From contig NZ_CP049199.1 in the NCBI RefSeq assembly GCF_011045195.1, positions 5,191,501 to 5,255,500 of the forward strand: 64,000 nt of DNA, written 5' to 3'. The notes under the pieces were generated by a model. The model worked only from the letters and a program-made list of their open reading frames with translations, did no database searches and was not told the origin of the DNA. This DNA comes from Caulobacter soli (GTDB lineage Bacteria; Pseudomonadota; Alphaproteobacteria; Caulobacterales; Caulobacteraceae). The number at the start of each line of letters is the position of its first letter. Positions within the stretch are counted from its first letter, which is position 1. Positions 56,550 to 64,000 of the stretch are shown here, piece by piece. Position numbers and translations under genes: made by a program.

Positions 56550-58070
56550 CTAAATCAGCCACGCCCCCGCCGCGAACGCCAACCCCGCCACCGCCGCGCC
56601 GGCAAGGAACCACAGCAGCGGTCGCGCCGGACGCGGCTCGACCACGGCGACCGCCGGAGCGGCCGGCGCCTCGGCCAGGCGGGCCAGGGCCTTGATCGCC
56701 CGCGCGGCCTCGTCGGCGAACTCGCGGATCTTGGCGGCCGGCGACAGTTCGCGGGCGATCCAGCGGCGCACTACCGGGTCGGCGGCGGCCCACAGGTCGT
56801 GGGTGGGGTCGATGCGGCGGGCCACGCCCTCGACGGTGACCATGGTCTTTTGCAGCAGCACCAGCTCGGGCCGCAGGGCCATGTCGAACAGGGCGGTGAT
56901 CTCGAACAGCTGGGCCAGCAGCTTGCCCATCGACACGTCGCTGGCGTCGCGGCCGAACACTGGTTCGCCCACCGCCCGCAGGGCCTGGGCGAAGGCGTCG
57001 CGGTCCTGGTGGGCGGGCACGTAGCCGGCGTCGAAATGGATCGCCGCCACGCGCGGATAATCGCGATTGAGGAAGCCGTAGAGGATTTCGGCCAGGTACT
57101 TGCGCTCGGCCGGACCCAGACGGCCCAGGATGCCGTAGTCGACCGCGACGATCGCGGGCCCCCCGCCCTGAACTGGGGCGCTGACGAACAGATTGCCTTC
57201 GTGCAGGTCGGCGTGGAACAGGCCGTGGTCCAGGGCCTGGGCCAGGAAGCCGCGCGTCACGGCCTCGGCCAGGGCCTTACGGTCCAGACCCGGCTGCTCC
57301 AGCGAGGCGGGTTCCGACAGCGCCACGCCCGGCGCCCAGGTCAGGGTCAGGAAGCGCTTGCCGACCCCGTCCCAGACCACGTCCGGGGCGCGCATATAGG
57401 GGTCCAGCTTCATCGCCTCGCCCAGCTCGGCGCAGCCGGCGGCCTCGAAGCGCAGGTCCAGCTCCAGGTCCAGCGCCCGGATCACCACCTCGACGAACTC
57501 GCGCGGCCGCAGGCGACGGGCGGCGGGGACTAGCCGTTCGGCCAGGTCGGCGGCCAGGCGCAGGGCGGCGCTGTCGCGAACGACCTGGCGCTCGACGCCG
57601 GGCCGCAGCACCTTCACCGCCACCTTGGTCCCGTCCAGCAGGGTCGCCGCGTGGGCCTGGGCCAGGGAGGCGGCGGCGATCGAGGTCTCGAAGCTGGCGT
57701 AGACCGTGTCGAGCGGCCGGCGCAGGCCCCGCTCGACCTCGGCCTTGGCGACATCCAGCGGGAAGGCGGGCAGTCGGTCCTTCAGGTGCGACAGGTCCTC
57801 GGCGAACACGCCGCCGAAGATGTCGGCCCGGGTCGACAGGAACTGGCCCATCTTGATCGCCGCCGGACCCTCGCGCTCCAGCACCCGCGCCAGGCGTTCG
57901 CCCGGCCGGCCCTTGCGCGACGCGCCGCCGGAAAACAGGCGCAGGACTCGCCCCGCCCAGAGCGCCGAAGGCGGAAGAACCGGCTCCAGTTCGCGGGGAA
58001 CCAGGGCGTCGGCTCGAACCAAGGCCCAGCCGGTCGAGATCAGGCGCAGGCCCGCGGCGACCCGGGTCAT
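56550..58070 (-). CDS. ubiB: Ubiquinone biosynthesis kinase-like protein UbiB
   Basis: 506 residues. ABC1/ADCK atypical kinase needed for coenzyme Q assembly. Conserved KMGQ (about residue 75-78), the ALAQAHAATLLDG region, LFHADLHEGNLF (about 290-301), and VDYGILGRL (about 316-324) in place of a DFG motif. Two C-terminal hydrophobic segments (about 480-503) anchor it in the membrane. It runs upstream of coaBC, but its usual neighbour ubiE lies 2.4 kb farther on. Confidence 0.95.
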   Translation of the reverse strand: MTRVAAGLRLISTGWALVRADALVPRELEPVLPPSALWAGRVLRLFSGGASRKGRPGERLARVLEREGPAAIKMGQFLSTRADIFGGVFAEDLSHLKDRLPAFPLDVAKAEVERGLRRPLDTVYASFETSIAAASLAQAHAATLLDGTKVAVKVLRPGVERQVVRDSAALRLAADLAERLVPAARRLRPREFVEVVIRALDLELDLRFEAAGCAELGEAMKLDPYMRAPDVVWDGVGKRFLTLTWAPGVALSEPASLEQPGLDRKALAEAVTRGFLAQALDHGLFHADLHEGNLFVSAPVQGGGPAIVAVDYGILGRLGPAERKYLAEILYGFLNRDYPRVAAIHFDAGYVPAHQDRDAFAQALRAVGEPVFGRDASDVSMGKLLAQLFEITALFDMALRPELVLLQKTMVTVEGVARRIDPTHDLWAAADPVVRRWIARELSPAAKIREFADEAARAIKALARLAEAPAAPAVAVVEPRPARPLLWFLAGAAVAGLAFAAGAWLI

Positions 58071-58295
58071 GCGGCGAGGGTCTCGATCGGCGAATGGCGG
58101 GGAGGCGGAAAAAGGCTCATGTCCCGGCCTGAAAGCCCGCTCCGCACGCTTCGGTCAAGGCCGCTTTCGCCGTCGGTTGGGCGCGGACGATGAAAAGCGG
58201 GGCGGAAAGCCGTTTCTCAGGAGGAAATAAGGTCAGCTCTGGCGCCGCCGCGAACCTTCAGCGCGTCCGTTGAGACGGCGAAAACCATCTTCGCC

Positions 58296-59222
58296 TTAGG
58301 CGACTCGCGCTCGGGCGGCGGCTTTCGGCGTTATGCCGAAGGCGCACCGAAAAGCGTGCGTGAAGGCGCTCTGTGACGTGTAGCCAAGCTTGCCCGCGAT
58401 TTGAGCGATGTCGGCTTCGCCCCGCGCGAGCGCCGTACGCGCGATGGTCAGGCGCCATGTCCGCACATAGCCGAGCGGCGGCTGGCCCACTCGGCGAGCA
58501 AACGTCGCTGAGAACGCCGCGCGCGACATGCCGGCCAGGCTGGCGAGATCCGCCACCGTCCAAGGGCGGGCGATGTCCGCATGCATGGCCTGGAGGACGC
58601 GACCGAGCCGCGGATCCGAGAGCGCTCCGAGCCATCCGGTCTGAACGACCTCGCCGTTCGCCGCATAGGCTCGGATCGCTTCCACCAGCAAGACATCCGC
58701 GAGCCGGGCGCTGACGACCTGGCTTCCCATGCCGCCCCGCCCCGCTTCGGCGTTGAGCAGGGCCAGGATCGTCGTCACCACGCCGGACGTCGCCGAAGAT
58801 CGGGGCGCCAGGAGAAAATCCGGTAGCATGTCGAGCAAGAAGTCCGCGGTCTCGGACGAGAACGTCACGGTTCCTCCCAGAGCGACGGTGTCGTCGCCGC
58901 CAAGCCGCGCGACATCGCGGCCGTCGTAAAAGGTCTGGCCGTCCAGACGCGGCAGCTTCGGGTCGCTGGCCACCGCGTAGGTCGTGCGACCGATCAAGCA
59001 GATATCACCCGTGTTCATGAGCTGCGGATCCTGTCGCGGCAGCATCATCCAGCAGGTTCCCTTCAGCACCGCGACGAACTTCAGTCGATCAAGCGCTGGA
59101 CAGTCCATCGCCCACCGGCCCGACGCCTCCAGCCGCGTGCGACGGGTGACCTGGGCCCCGAGGACCGTCAGGACATCGGAGAGCGGATCGATCAGGGTTT
59201 CAGACGGTTGCGACAAAATCAT
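58296..59222 (-). CDS. AraC-family transcriptional regulator (cupin type)
   Basis: 308 residues from ATG 59222; a longer frame is open but the conserved start MILSQPSET fits. N-terminal cupin-like sensor (about 20-190, with CPALDRLKFVAVLKGTCW) and a C-terminal AraC DNA-binding domain (about 200-300) with RPWTVADLASLAGMSRAAFSATFARRVGQPPLGYVRTWRL and the second helix GYTSQSAFTHAFRCAFG. Divergent from the SDR gene, 64 bp apart; probably controls it. Part of the insertion between ubiB and ubiE. Confidence 0.9.
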   Translation of the reverse strand: MILSQPSETLIDPLSDVLTVLGAQVTRRTRLEASGRWAMDCPALDRLKFVAVLKGTCWMMLPRQDPQLMNTGDICLIGRTTYAVASDPKLPRLDGQTFYDGRDVARLGGDDTVALGGTVTFSSETADFLLDMLPDFLLAPRSSATSGVVTTILALLNAEAGRGGMGSQVVSARLADVLLVEAIRAYAANGEVVQTGWLGALSDPRLGRVLQAMHADIARPWTVADLASLAGMSRAAFSATFARRVGQPPLGYVRTWRLTIARTALARGEADIAQIAGKLGYTSQSAFTHAFRCAFGITPKAAARARVA

Positions 59223-59286
59223 GGACTTTTCACTATAGTTCGTCTCACCCGGGATCCGCATATCTCCCTCCAGAAGGAGACTTGCA

Positions 59287-60021
59287 ATGGGTGTCACGGG
59301 CAAGGTCATCGCCATCACGGGTGCGAGCAGCGGCATTGGGCGCGCGACCGCCATGCTCCTGGCGGAACGCGGCGCGTTCGTCGTGTTGGGCGCGCGCCGC
59401 GAGACGGATCTGGCGGCCGTCGTCGATGAAATCACGGCCATGGGCGGCAGGGCCGCGTACAAGGTCACCGACGTTCGCCACAGAGACCAGTTGGAAGCGC
59501 TTGTCGGCCTGGCGATCGACCGGGGGGGCAGGCTCGACGTCCTCGTGAACAACGCCGGGATCGGGCCGATATCGCGCTTCGACGCGCTACGCGTGGAGGA
59601 CTGGGACGCCATGATCGACGTCAACCTGCGCGGTACGCTTTACGGTATTGCCGCCGCGTTGCCGGTCTTTCAGCGCCAGGGGGCGGGCCACATCGTCAAC
59701 ATCGTGTCGACGGCGGGGATCAAGATCCTTCCGACCATGGGGGTCTACGCCGCGACCAAGAACGCCGTGCGGACCATCACCGAAGCCCTGAGGCAGGAGG
59801 CCGGGCCGCACCTGCGAGTCACCGAGATATCGCCCGGCATGACCTCGACGGGCTTCGCGGATTCGATGACCGATCCGGCGGTCAAGGAAGCCATGAGCAA
59901 ACGCATCGGCGACATCGCCATCTCGCCCGGCGCCATCGCTCGCGGCGTGGCCTATGCGATCGAGCAGCCCGCCGATGTCGACGTCGGCAGCATCGTGATA
60001 CGGCCGACCGCCCAGGATTGA
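59287..60021 (+). CDS. Short-chain dehydrogenase/reductase
   Basis: 244 residues from ATG 59287, with AAGGAGA upstream. Cofactor motif TGASSGIGRA (about residues 11-20), NNAG (about 89-92), catalytic serine in VSTAG (about 140), and YAATK (tyrosine about 154, lysine about 158). The arginine-rich ARRETD segment after strand 2 favours NADP. Substrate unknown. Divergent from an AraC regulator; the pair looks like a small inducible module. Confidence 0.92.
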   Translation: MGVTGKVIAITGASSGIGRATAMLLAERGAFVVLGARRETDLAAVVDEITAMGGRAAYKVTDVRHRDQLEALVGLAIDRGGRLDVLVNNAGIGPISRFDALRVEDWDAMIDVNLRGTLYGIAAALPVFQRQGAGHIVNIVSTAGIKILPTMGVYAATKNAVRTITEALRQEAGPHLRVTEISPGMTSTGFADSMTDPAVKEAMSKRIGDIAISPGAIARGVAYAIEQPADVDVGSIVIRPTAQD

Positions 60022-60033
60022 CGGCGTCGTCGA

Positions 60034-60486
60034 TCAGCCGCTCGCGGGCGAAAACGGCGGCGCGCCGAGTTTCTCGACGCGCTGTTCGTGGCGACCGCCG
60101 GCGAACGCGGTCGCGAGGAAGGCGGTCACGCAGGCCTTGGCCATATCGAGATCGACCAAGCGCGCGCCGAGGGCGATGACGTTGGCGTCGTTATGCTCGC
60201 GGCTGAGCTTCGCGGAGACGGGCTCGTTGACCAGCGCGCAGCGACAGGCCGGATGGCGATTGACGGCGATGGAGATGCCGACGCCGGAGCCGCACAGGGC
60301 GACGCCGCGTTCCGACCGACCGCTGGCGACGTGCTCGGCCAGCCTGTAGCCCCAATCGGGATAGTCGACCGGCGTGTCGTTCGCGGGACCCAGATCGGCC
60401 ACGTCATGGCCTTCGCCGGTCAGCCACGCGGTCAGATCGGTCTTGAGCGCGATCGCGGCATGGTCCGAGGCGATGGCGATGCGCAT
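60034..60486 (-). CDS. RpiB/LacA/LacB family sugar-phosphate isomerase
   Basis: 150 residues from ATG 60486. Starts MRIAIASDHAAIALK, then VDYPDWGYRLAEHVASG (about 40-56), the catalytic cysteine in ALCGSGVGISIAVNR (about 66), and EHNDANVIALGARL (about 97-110). It interconverts ribose/ribulose 5-phosphate or a related sugar phosphate. The gene is 12 bp from the SDR stop (convergent) and next to ubiE. Third gene of the insertion. Confidence 0.9.
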   Translation of the reverse strand: MRIAIASDHAAIALKTDLTAWLTGEGHDVADLGPANDTPVDYPDWGYRLAEHVASGRSERGVALCGSGVGISIAVNRHPACRCALVNEPVSAKLSREHNDANVIALGARLVDLDMAKACVTAFLATAFAGGRHEQRVEKLGAPPFSPASG

Positions 60487-60512
60487 GGGTCTTGCTCCCC
60501 GAGCGCCCCGTC

Positions 60513-61271
60513 CTAAACCGCCCAGCCCTGGTGCATCGCCGCGACGCCGCCGGTGAAGTTGGTGATCGTCACCCGCTTGAAGCCGGCGTTTTCCATCATG
60601 CTCGCGAAGGTCTTCTGGTCGGGGAAGCGACGGATGCTCTCGACTAGGTACTGGTAGGCGTCGCGATCCTTGGCCAGCCATTCGCCGAACTGCGGGATCA
60701 GCTTGAAGGAATAGGCGTCATAGGCTTTCGCCAGCGCCTCGGTCACCGGCTTGGAGAACTCCAGGCAGATGAACCGGCCGCCAGGCTTCAGCACCCGGCG
60801 CGCCTCGCGCAGGGCCGCGTCGATGTCGGTGACGTTGCGGATGCCGAACGAGATGACATAGGCGTCGGCATAGGCGTCGGGCAGCGGCAGGCGCTGGGCG
60901 TCGCCCACCGTCCAGGTGATCTCGGGCGCGCCGCCCTTCTCGATCCCCGCGCCGATCATCTCGGCGTTGTAGTCGATGATGTTGATCAGGGCGTCGGGAC
61001 CGCCGCGCCGCTCCTGGGCGGCCCGGGTCATCTTGGCGAAGCGGCGGGCCATGTCGCCGGTGCCGCCGGCGCAGTCGATGATGATCTCGCCCGGCTGCGG
61101 GTTCAGGCGCGCGGCGACCGCGTCCTTCCACAGACGGTGCACGCCGCCGCTCATCACGTCGTTCATCAGGTCGTAGTTCTTGGCGACCCGGTCGAACACG
61201 CCGCGCACCAGGCCGGCCTTGGCCGAGGCGTCGACGTCCTTGAATCCGAAGGTGGCGGAAGCCTTGGTCAT
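60513..61271 (-). CDS. ubiE: Demethylmenaquinone/ubiquinone methyltransferase UbiE
   Basis: 252 residues. SAM-dependent C-methyltransferase in coenzyme Q synthesis. The conserved [29 protein letters not shown] (about 22-50, split here), [15 protein letters not shown] (about 64-78), [14 protein letters not shown] and [18 protein letters not shown]. It is divergent from mutM. Its stop is followed by the rpiB-like gene rather than ubiB. Confidence 0.96.
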   Translation of the reverse strand: MTKASATFGFKDVDASAKAGLVRGVFDRVAKNYDLMNDVMSGGVHRLWKDAVAARLNPQPGEIIIDCAGGTGDMARRFAKMTRAAQERRGGPDALINIIDYNAEMIGAGIEKGGAPEITWTVGDAQRLPLPDAYADAYVISFGIRNVTDIDAALREARRVLKPGGRFICLEFSKPVTEALAKAYDAYSFKLIPQFGEWLAKDRDAYQYLVESIRRFPDQKTFASMMENAGFKRVTITNFTGGVAAMHQGWAV

Positions 61272-61435
61272 GTCATCGCTCGAATTTGGCGCTCGAAAAT
61301 CGTCCGGGTCGAACCCGTGTGTGCAGGGCTCTTATAACCGCCCCGGCTTGTCCGTCACCGGTTTTGCGTGGGCGGCTCTAGGAACGGAGCCGGGGATGCC
61401 CGATATCTGTCGCCCCAGCTGACCCGAGGTCTTCC

Positions 61436-62305
61436 TTGCCCGAACTGCCCGAAGTCGAGACCGTGCGCCGCGGCCTGGAGCCGGTGCTGAGCGGCGCGCG
61501 CCTGAGCCGCGTGCGCGCCAACCGTCCCGACCTGCGCTTTCCCCTGCCCGACGGCTTCGTCCAGCGCCTGACGGGGGCCAGGATCCTGCGGCTGGACCGC
61601 CGGGCCAAGTACCTGCTGGCCCCGCTGGATCGCGGCGACACCCTGGTGATGCATCTGGGCATGACCGGGCGCTTCGAGATCGCCGCCCCGTCATCCGATC
61701 GCGCGACCCGGCCCGGCGACTTCGCCCGCGAGGTCAAGCCCGACGACAAGCACGCCCACGTCGTCTTCGAGACAGAAGAGGGGGCGACGGTCACCTATTA
61801 CGATCCCCGCCGGTTCGGTTTCATGGACCTGATCCCCACCGATCGGGTCGACCATCACCCCTGGTTCGCGACCATGGGGCCCGAGCCCTTGAGCGACGCC
61901 TTCGGCGCCAGGACCCTGGTCGCCGCCTTCAATGGCCGCAAGCAAGGCCCCAAGACCCTGCTGCTGGACCAGAAGACCGTCGCGGGCCTGGGCAACATCT
62001 ATGTTTGCGAGGCCCTGCACCGCGCCCACATCTCGCCGTTCAAGCCGTCGGGCCTGATCGCCGGCAAGCGGCTGGGGCCCCTGACCACGGCGATCAAGGA
62101 CGTCCTGGCCGAGGCGGTCGAGGTCGGAGGCTCGTCCCTGAAGGATTTCGCCGCCGCCGACGGGGCCCTGGGCTACTTCCAGCACCGCTTCCGGGTCTAT
62201 GACCGCGAAGGCCAGCCCTGCCCTACGCCCGGCTGCAAGGGAACGATCGCCCGCGAGGTCCAGGCCGGCCGCTCGACCTTCTTCTGCCCGGTCTGCCAGG
62301 TTTAG
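61436..62305 (+). CDS. mutM: Formamidopyrimidine-DNA glycosylase (Fpg)
   Basis: 289 residues from TTG 61436, since the mature protein must begin PELPEVETVRRGL with catalytic proline after Met. Removes 8-oxoguanine and formamidopyrimidines from DNA. The central helix-two-turn-helix has AGLGNIYVCEALHRAHISP (about 183-201) and the C-terminal zinc finger has CX4C and CX2C (CPTPGC, FFCPVC). Usual neighbour of ubiE and enoyl-CoA hydratase near dnaA in many alphaproteobacteria. Confidence 0.96.
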   Translation: MPELPEVETVRRGLEPVLSGARLSRVRANRPDLRFPLPDGFVQRLTGARILRLDRRAKYLLAPLDRGDTLVMHLGMTGRFEIAAPSSDRATRPGDFAREVKPDDKHAHVVFETEEGATVTYYDPRRFGFMDLIPTDRVDHHPWFATMGPEPLSDAFGARTLVAAFNGRKQGPKTLLLDQKTVAGLGNIYVCEALHRAHISPFKPSGLIAGKRLGPLTTAIKDVLAEAVEVGGSSLKDFAAADGALGYFQHRFRVYDREGQPCPTPGCKGTIAREVQAGRSTFFCPVCQV

Positions 62306-62412
62306 AGGCGTCGCCAGGGCGACCGGGACGGGATTTGCTCTATTGGCGACACGCCGGTTGTCGGGCTTCACTGGGTCTGATCCCTTGAAGTCCTTCGCCG
62401 CTGGAGCGCGCC

Positions 62413-63087
62413 ATGGTCCGGATGTCACCCCGAATTTCGACGGCGATCCTCGGTCTCGTCGTTCTTTTCGCCCTGGCGCCGATCGCGGCCCACGCCCAGG
62501 CGACGTCGCGGCTGTGCGCCGACCAGGCCGGAGAGGCGCCGGGTCCCGCCTGCCTGGCCGCCCGCAAGAACCTGGGGACGCTGCCGCGAGGTCCGCTCTA
62601 CTGGCGCATCTATACATTCGACGACGAGAAGGCCGCCGCGAAGGTTCGCCCGCCGCAAGGGGCGATCGTGCGGGCCTTCGGTCAGGTCTGGCTGTTCGAC
62701 GTGGGCGACAAGGGGCGGGCGCTGAAGGGCGGCCATCACCTGGCCGATGTCGGCCCGCTGCCGCTGGGCGCGCCGAAGGGCGACTTCACCGCCGAATATC
62801 TGAAATCGACCTTCGCGCCGGGGATGACGGCGCCGGTGCACACCCATTCCGGGCCCGAGGCGTTCTACGCGATCAGCGGCGCCAGTTGCCTGGAGACGCC
62901 CGACGGCGTCCAGGTCGGCCGGGGCGCGGGCCATTCCCTGATGGTTCCGCGCGGCCCGCCGATGCTGCTGATGGCGATCGGCCCGGAAACCCGCCAGGGC
63001 TTCGCCCTCATCCTGCACGACACCAGCAGCCCGCCGACCACCCTGACCTCGGCCTGGACGCCCAAGGGGTTGTGTCCGAAGGACTGA
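62413..63087 (+). CDS. Exported cupin-fold protein
   Basis: 224 residues. Signal peptide VVLFALAPIAAHAQA. A single cupin with the metal-binding PVHTHSGPEAFYAISGASCLETPDG (about 138-162) in the first motif and GHSLMVPRGPPML (about 173-185) in the second. Two or more cysteines suggest disulfides. Substrate unknown. Lies between mutM and the enoyl-CoA hydratase gene. Confidence 0.8.
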   Translation: MVRMSPRISTAILGLVVLFALAPIAAHAQATSRLCADQAGEAPGPACLAARKNLGTLPRGPLYWRIYTFDDEKAAAKVRPPQGAIVRAFGQVWLFDVGDKGRALKGGHHLADVGPLPLGAPKGDFTAEYLKSTFAPGMTAPVHTHSGPEAFYAISGASCLETPDGVQVGRGAGHSLMVPRGPPMLLMAIGPETRQGFALILHDTSSPPTTLTSAWTPKGLCPKD

Positions 63088-63192
63088 CGCCTGACACCGC
63101 CAAGGAAAAAGTGGGCTGGCTCACGCGCCGCCCGGGGCTCGCCAACGCCGTGGGTCCCTCTATAAAGGCGGCGCTTAACAGGAGAGCCGCCG

Positions 63193-63981
63193 ATGGCCGA
63201 GTACCAGACCCTGATCGTGGAAACGCCCGAGTCCGCGCCCGGCGTGACCCTGGTCCGCCTGAACCGGCCCGAGGCCCTGAACGCCCTCAACTCCGTCCTG
63301 CTGGGCGAGCTGGCCCAGGCCCTGGCGGCGGCCCAGGCCGACGACGCCATCGGCTGCATCGTCATCACCGGCTCGGCCAAGGCCTTCGCGGCCGGCGCCG
63401 ACGTCAAGGAGATGTCGGACAAGACCTACCCCCAGATGTTCAGGGAAGACTTCTTCGCGGCCGGCGCGCGCGGCGTGGAGTCGATCCGCAAGCCGATCAT
63501 CGCCGCGGTGGCCGGCTACGCCCTGGGCGGCGGCTGCGAGCTGGCGATGATGTGCGACTTCATCCTGGCGGCCGACACGGCCAAGTTCGGCCAGCCCGAG
63601 ATCACCCTGGCCGTCACGCCCGGCCTGGGCGGCACCCAGCGCCTGACCCGACTGATCGGCAAGTCCAAGGCCATGGATATGATCCTGACCGGCCGGATGA
63701 TGGGCGCCGAGGAAGCCGAGCGCGCCGGTCTGGCCTCGCGGATCTTCCCGGCCGACATGCTGGAGGTCGAGGCCCTGGCCATCGCCGCCAAGATCGCCGC
63801 CCAGTCGCCCCTGGCCGTGTCCATGAACAAGGAGATGGTCAACGCCGCCTACGAGACCACCCTCAGCACGGGCCTGGTGTTCGAGCGGCGCCTGTTCCAC
63901 TCGCTGTTCGCCTTCGATGACCAGAAGGAAGGCATGGGAGCCTTCGTCGAGAAGCGGAAGCCGGCGTTCAAGGGCTCGTGA
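63193..63981 (+). CDS. Enoyl-CoA hydratase
   Basis: 262 residues from ATG 63193 preceded by AGGAGAG. Crotonase fold: [10 protein letters not shown] (oxyanion hole, about 66-75), [19 protein letters not shown] with the first catalytic glutamate (about 114), and [20 protein letters not shown] with the second (about 134). Hydrates 2-trans-enoyl-CoA in beta-oxidation. The end is 19 bp before the right edge of the window. mutM-ech-rpsT-dnaA is a common alphaproteobacterial order. Confidence 0.94.
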   Translation: MAEYQTLIVETPESAPGVTLVRLNRPEALNALNSVLLGELAQALAAAQADDAIGCIVITGSAKAFAAGADVKEMSDKTYPQMFREDFFAAGARGVESIRKPIIAAVAGYALGGGCELAMMCDFILAADTAKFGQPEITLAVTPGLGGTQRLTRLIGKSKAMDMILTGRMMGAEEAERAGLASRIFPADMLEVEALAIAAKIAAQSPLAVSMNKEMVNAAYETTLSTGLVFERRLFHSLFAFDDQKEGMGAFVEKRKPAFKGS

Positions 63982-64000
63982 ACGATCGTTCGACCGCCTC

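Overview
The window is a contiguous piece of a high-GC alphaproteobacterial chromosome that reads as Caulobacter or a very close relative, and it spans the replication origin and the centromere. The gene order maf, ppsR, [Cori], hemE, hemH, hemJ ... rho ... mnmE, mnmG, rsmG, parA, parB ... holA, lptE, leuS ... ntrZ ... cenR, secB is the one I know from the Caulobacter crescentus origin region. ParA and ParB match the C. crescentus proteins closely as I remember them. The intergenic origin carries the expected TTAA-N7-TTAA CtrA boxes.

Layout. 1-1503: start of maf and the PPSR-family gene on the minus strand, then the origin between ppsR and hemE. 1504-6200: haem genes hemE-hemH-hemJ, an exported RraB-like protein and the termination factor rho, closed by a strong intrinsic terminator. 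6147-10248: four parS centromere sites spread over about 4 kb: downstream of rho, inside mnmE, and two in the mnmG control region. 8576-14651: DUF6489, mnmE, mnmG, rsmG, parA and parB on the plus strand (tRNA and rRNA modification plus chromosome segregation). 14903-19772, minus: holA, lptE, leuS and a DUF3576 lipoprotein. 20048-26721: ntrZ, a thiE-like gene, the PLP protein yggS, an L,D-transpeptidase-like gene, the response regulator cenR, secB, then tim44-like, mltA, Smr and DUF4337 genes. 26863-30936, minus: a PfkB kinase followed by hisB-hisH-hisA-hisF-hisE. 31040-38853: ATP-grasp, nth, DUF2244, an Ada-like repair protein, DUF2252, hslV/hslU with an exported NTF2-like protein between them, and moeB. 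38928-46810: a CoA-transferase, a 2-hydroxyacid dehydrogenase, an SH3 protein, then the fatty-acid genes fabA-fabB-fabI with a TPR/O-GlcNAc-transferase-like gene inside the run. 46868-53338: a retropepsin/PDZ protein, an emrA-emrB-tetR efflux operon with a palindromic operator, and a chemoreceptor. 53726-63981: a 42-residue membrane protein, dut, coaBC, a lipoprotein, ubiB, then a three-gene insertion (AraC regulator, SDR, RpiB) that separates ubiB from ubiE, then mutM, an exported cupin protein and an enoyl-CoA hydratase.

Most of the window is conserved core genome. Replication start (Cori with CtrA and DnaA sites), segregation (parS, ParA, ParB), the cell envelope (CenR, LptE, MltA, SecB) and transcription termination (Rho) all lie within about 25 kb. 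The accessory-looking parts are the ubiE/ubiB insertion, the glycosyltransferase in the fab cluster, the gene between hslV and hslU, and a few small or exported proteins of unknown role. I see no tRNA, rRNA, IS element, prophage or CRISPR array. All functional calls rest on reading motifs and gene order by eye; no database search was run.
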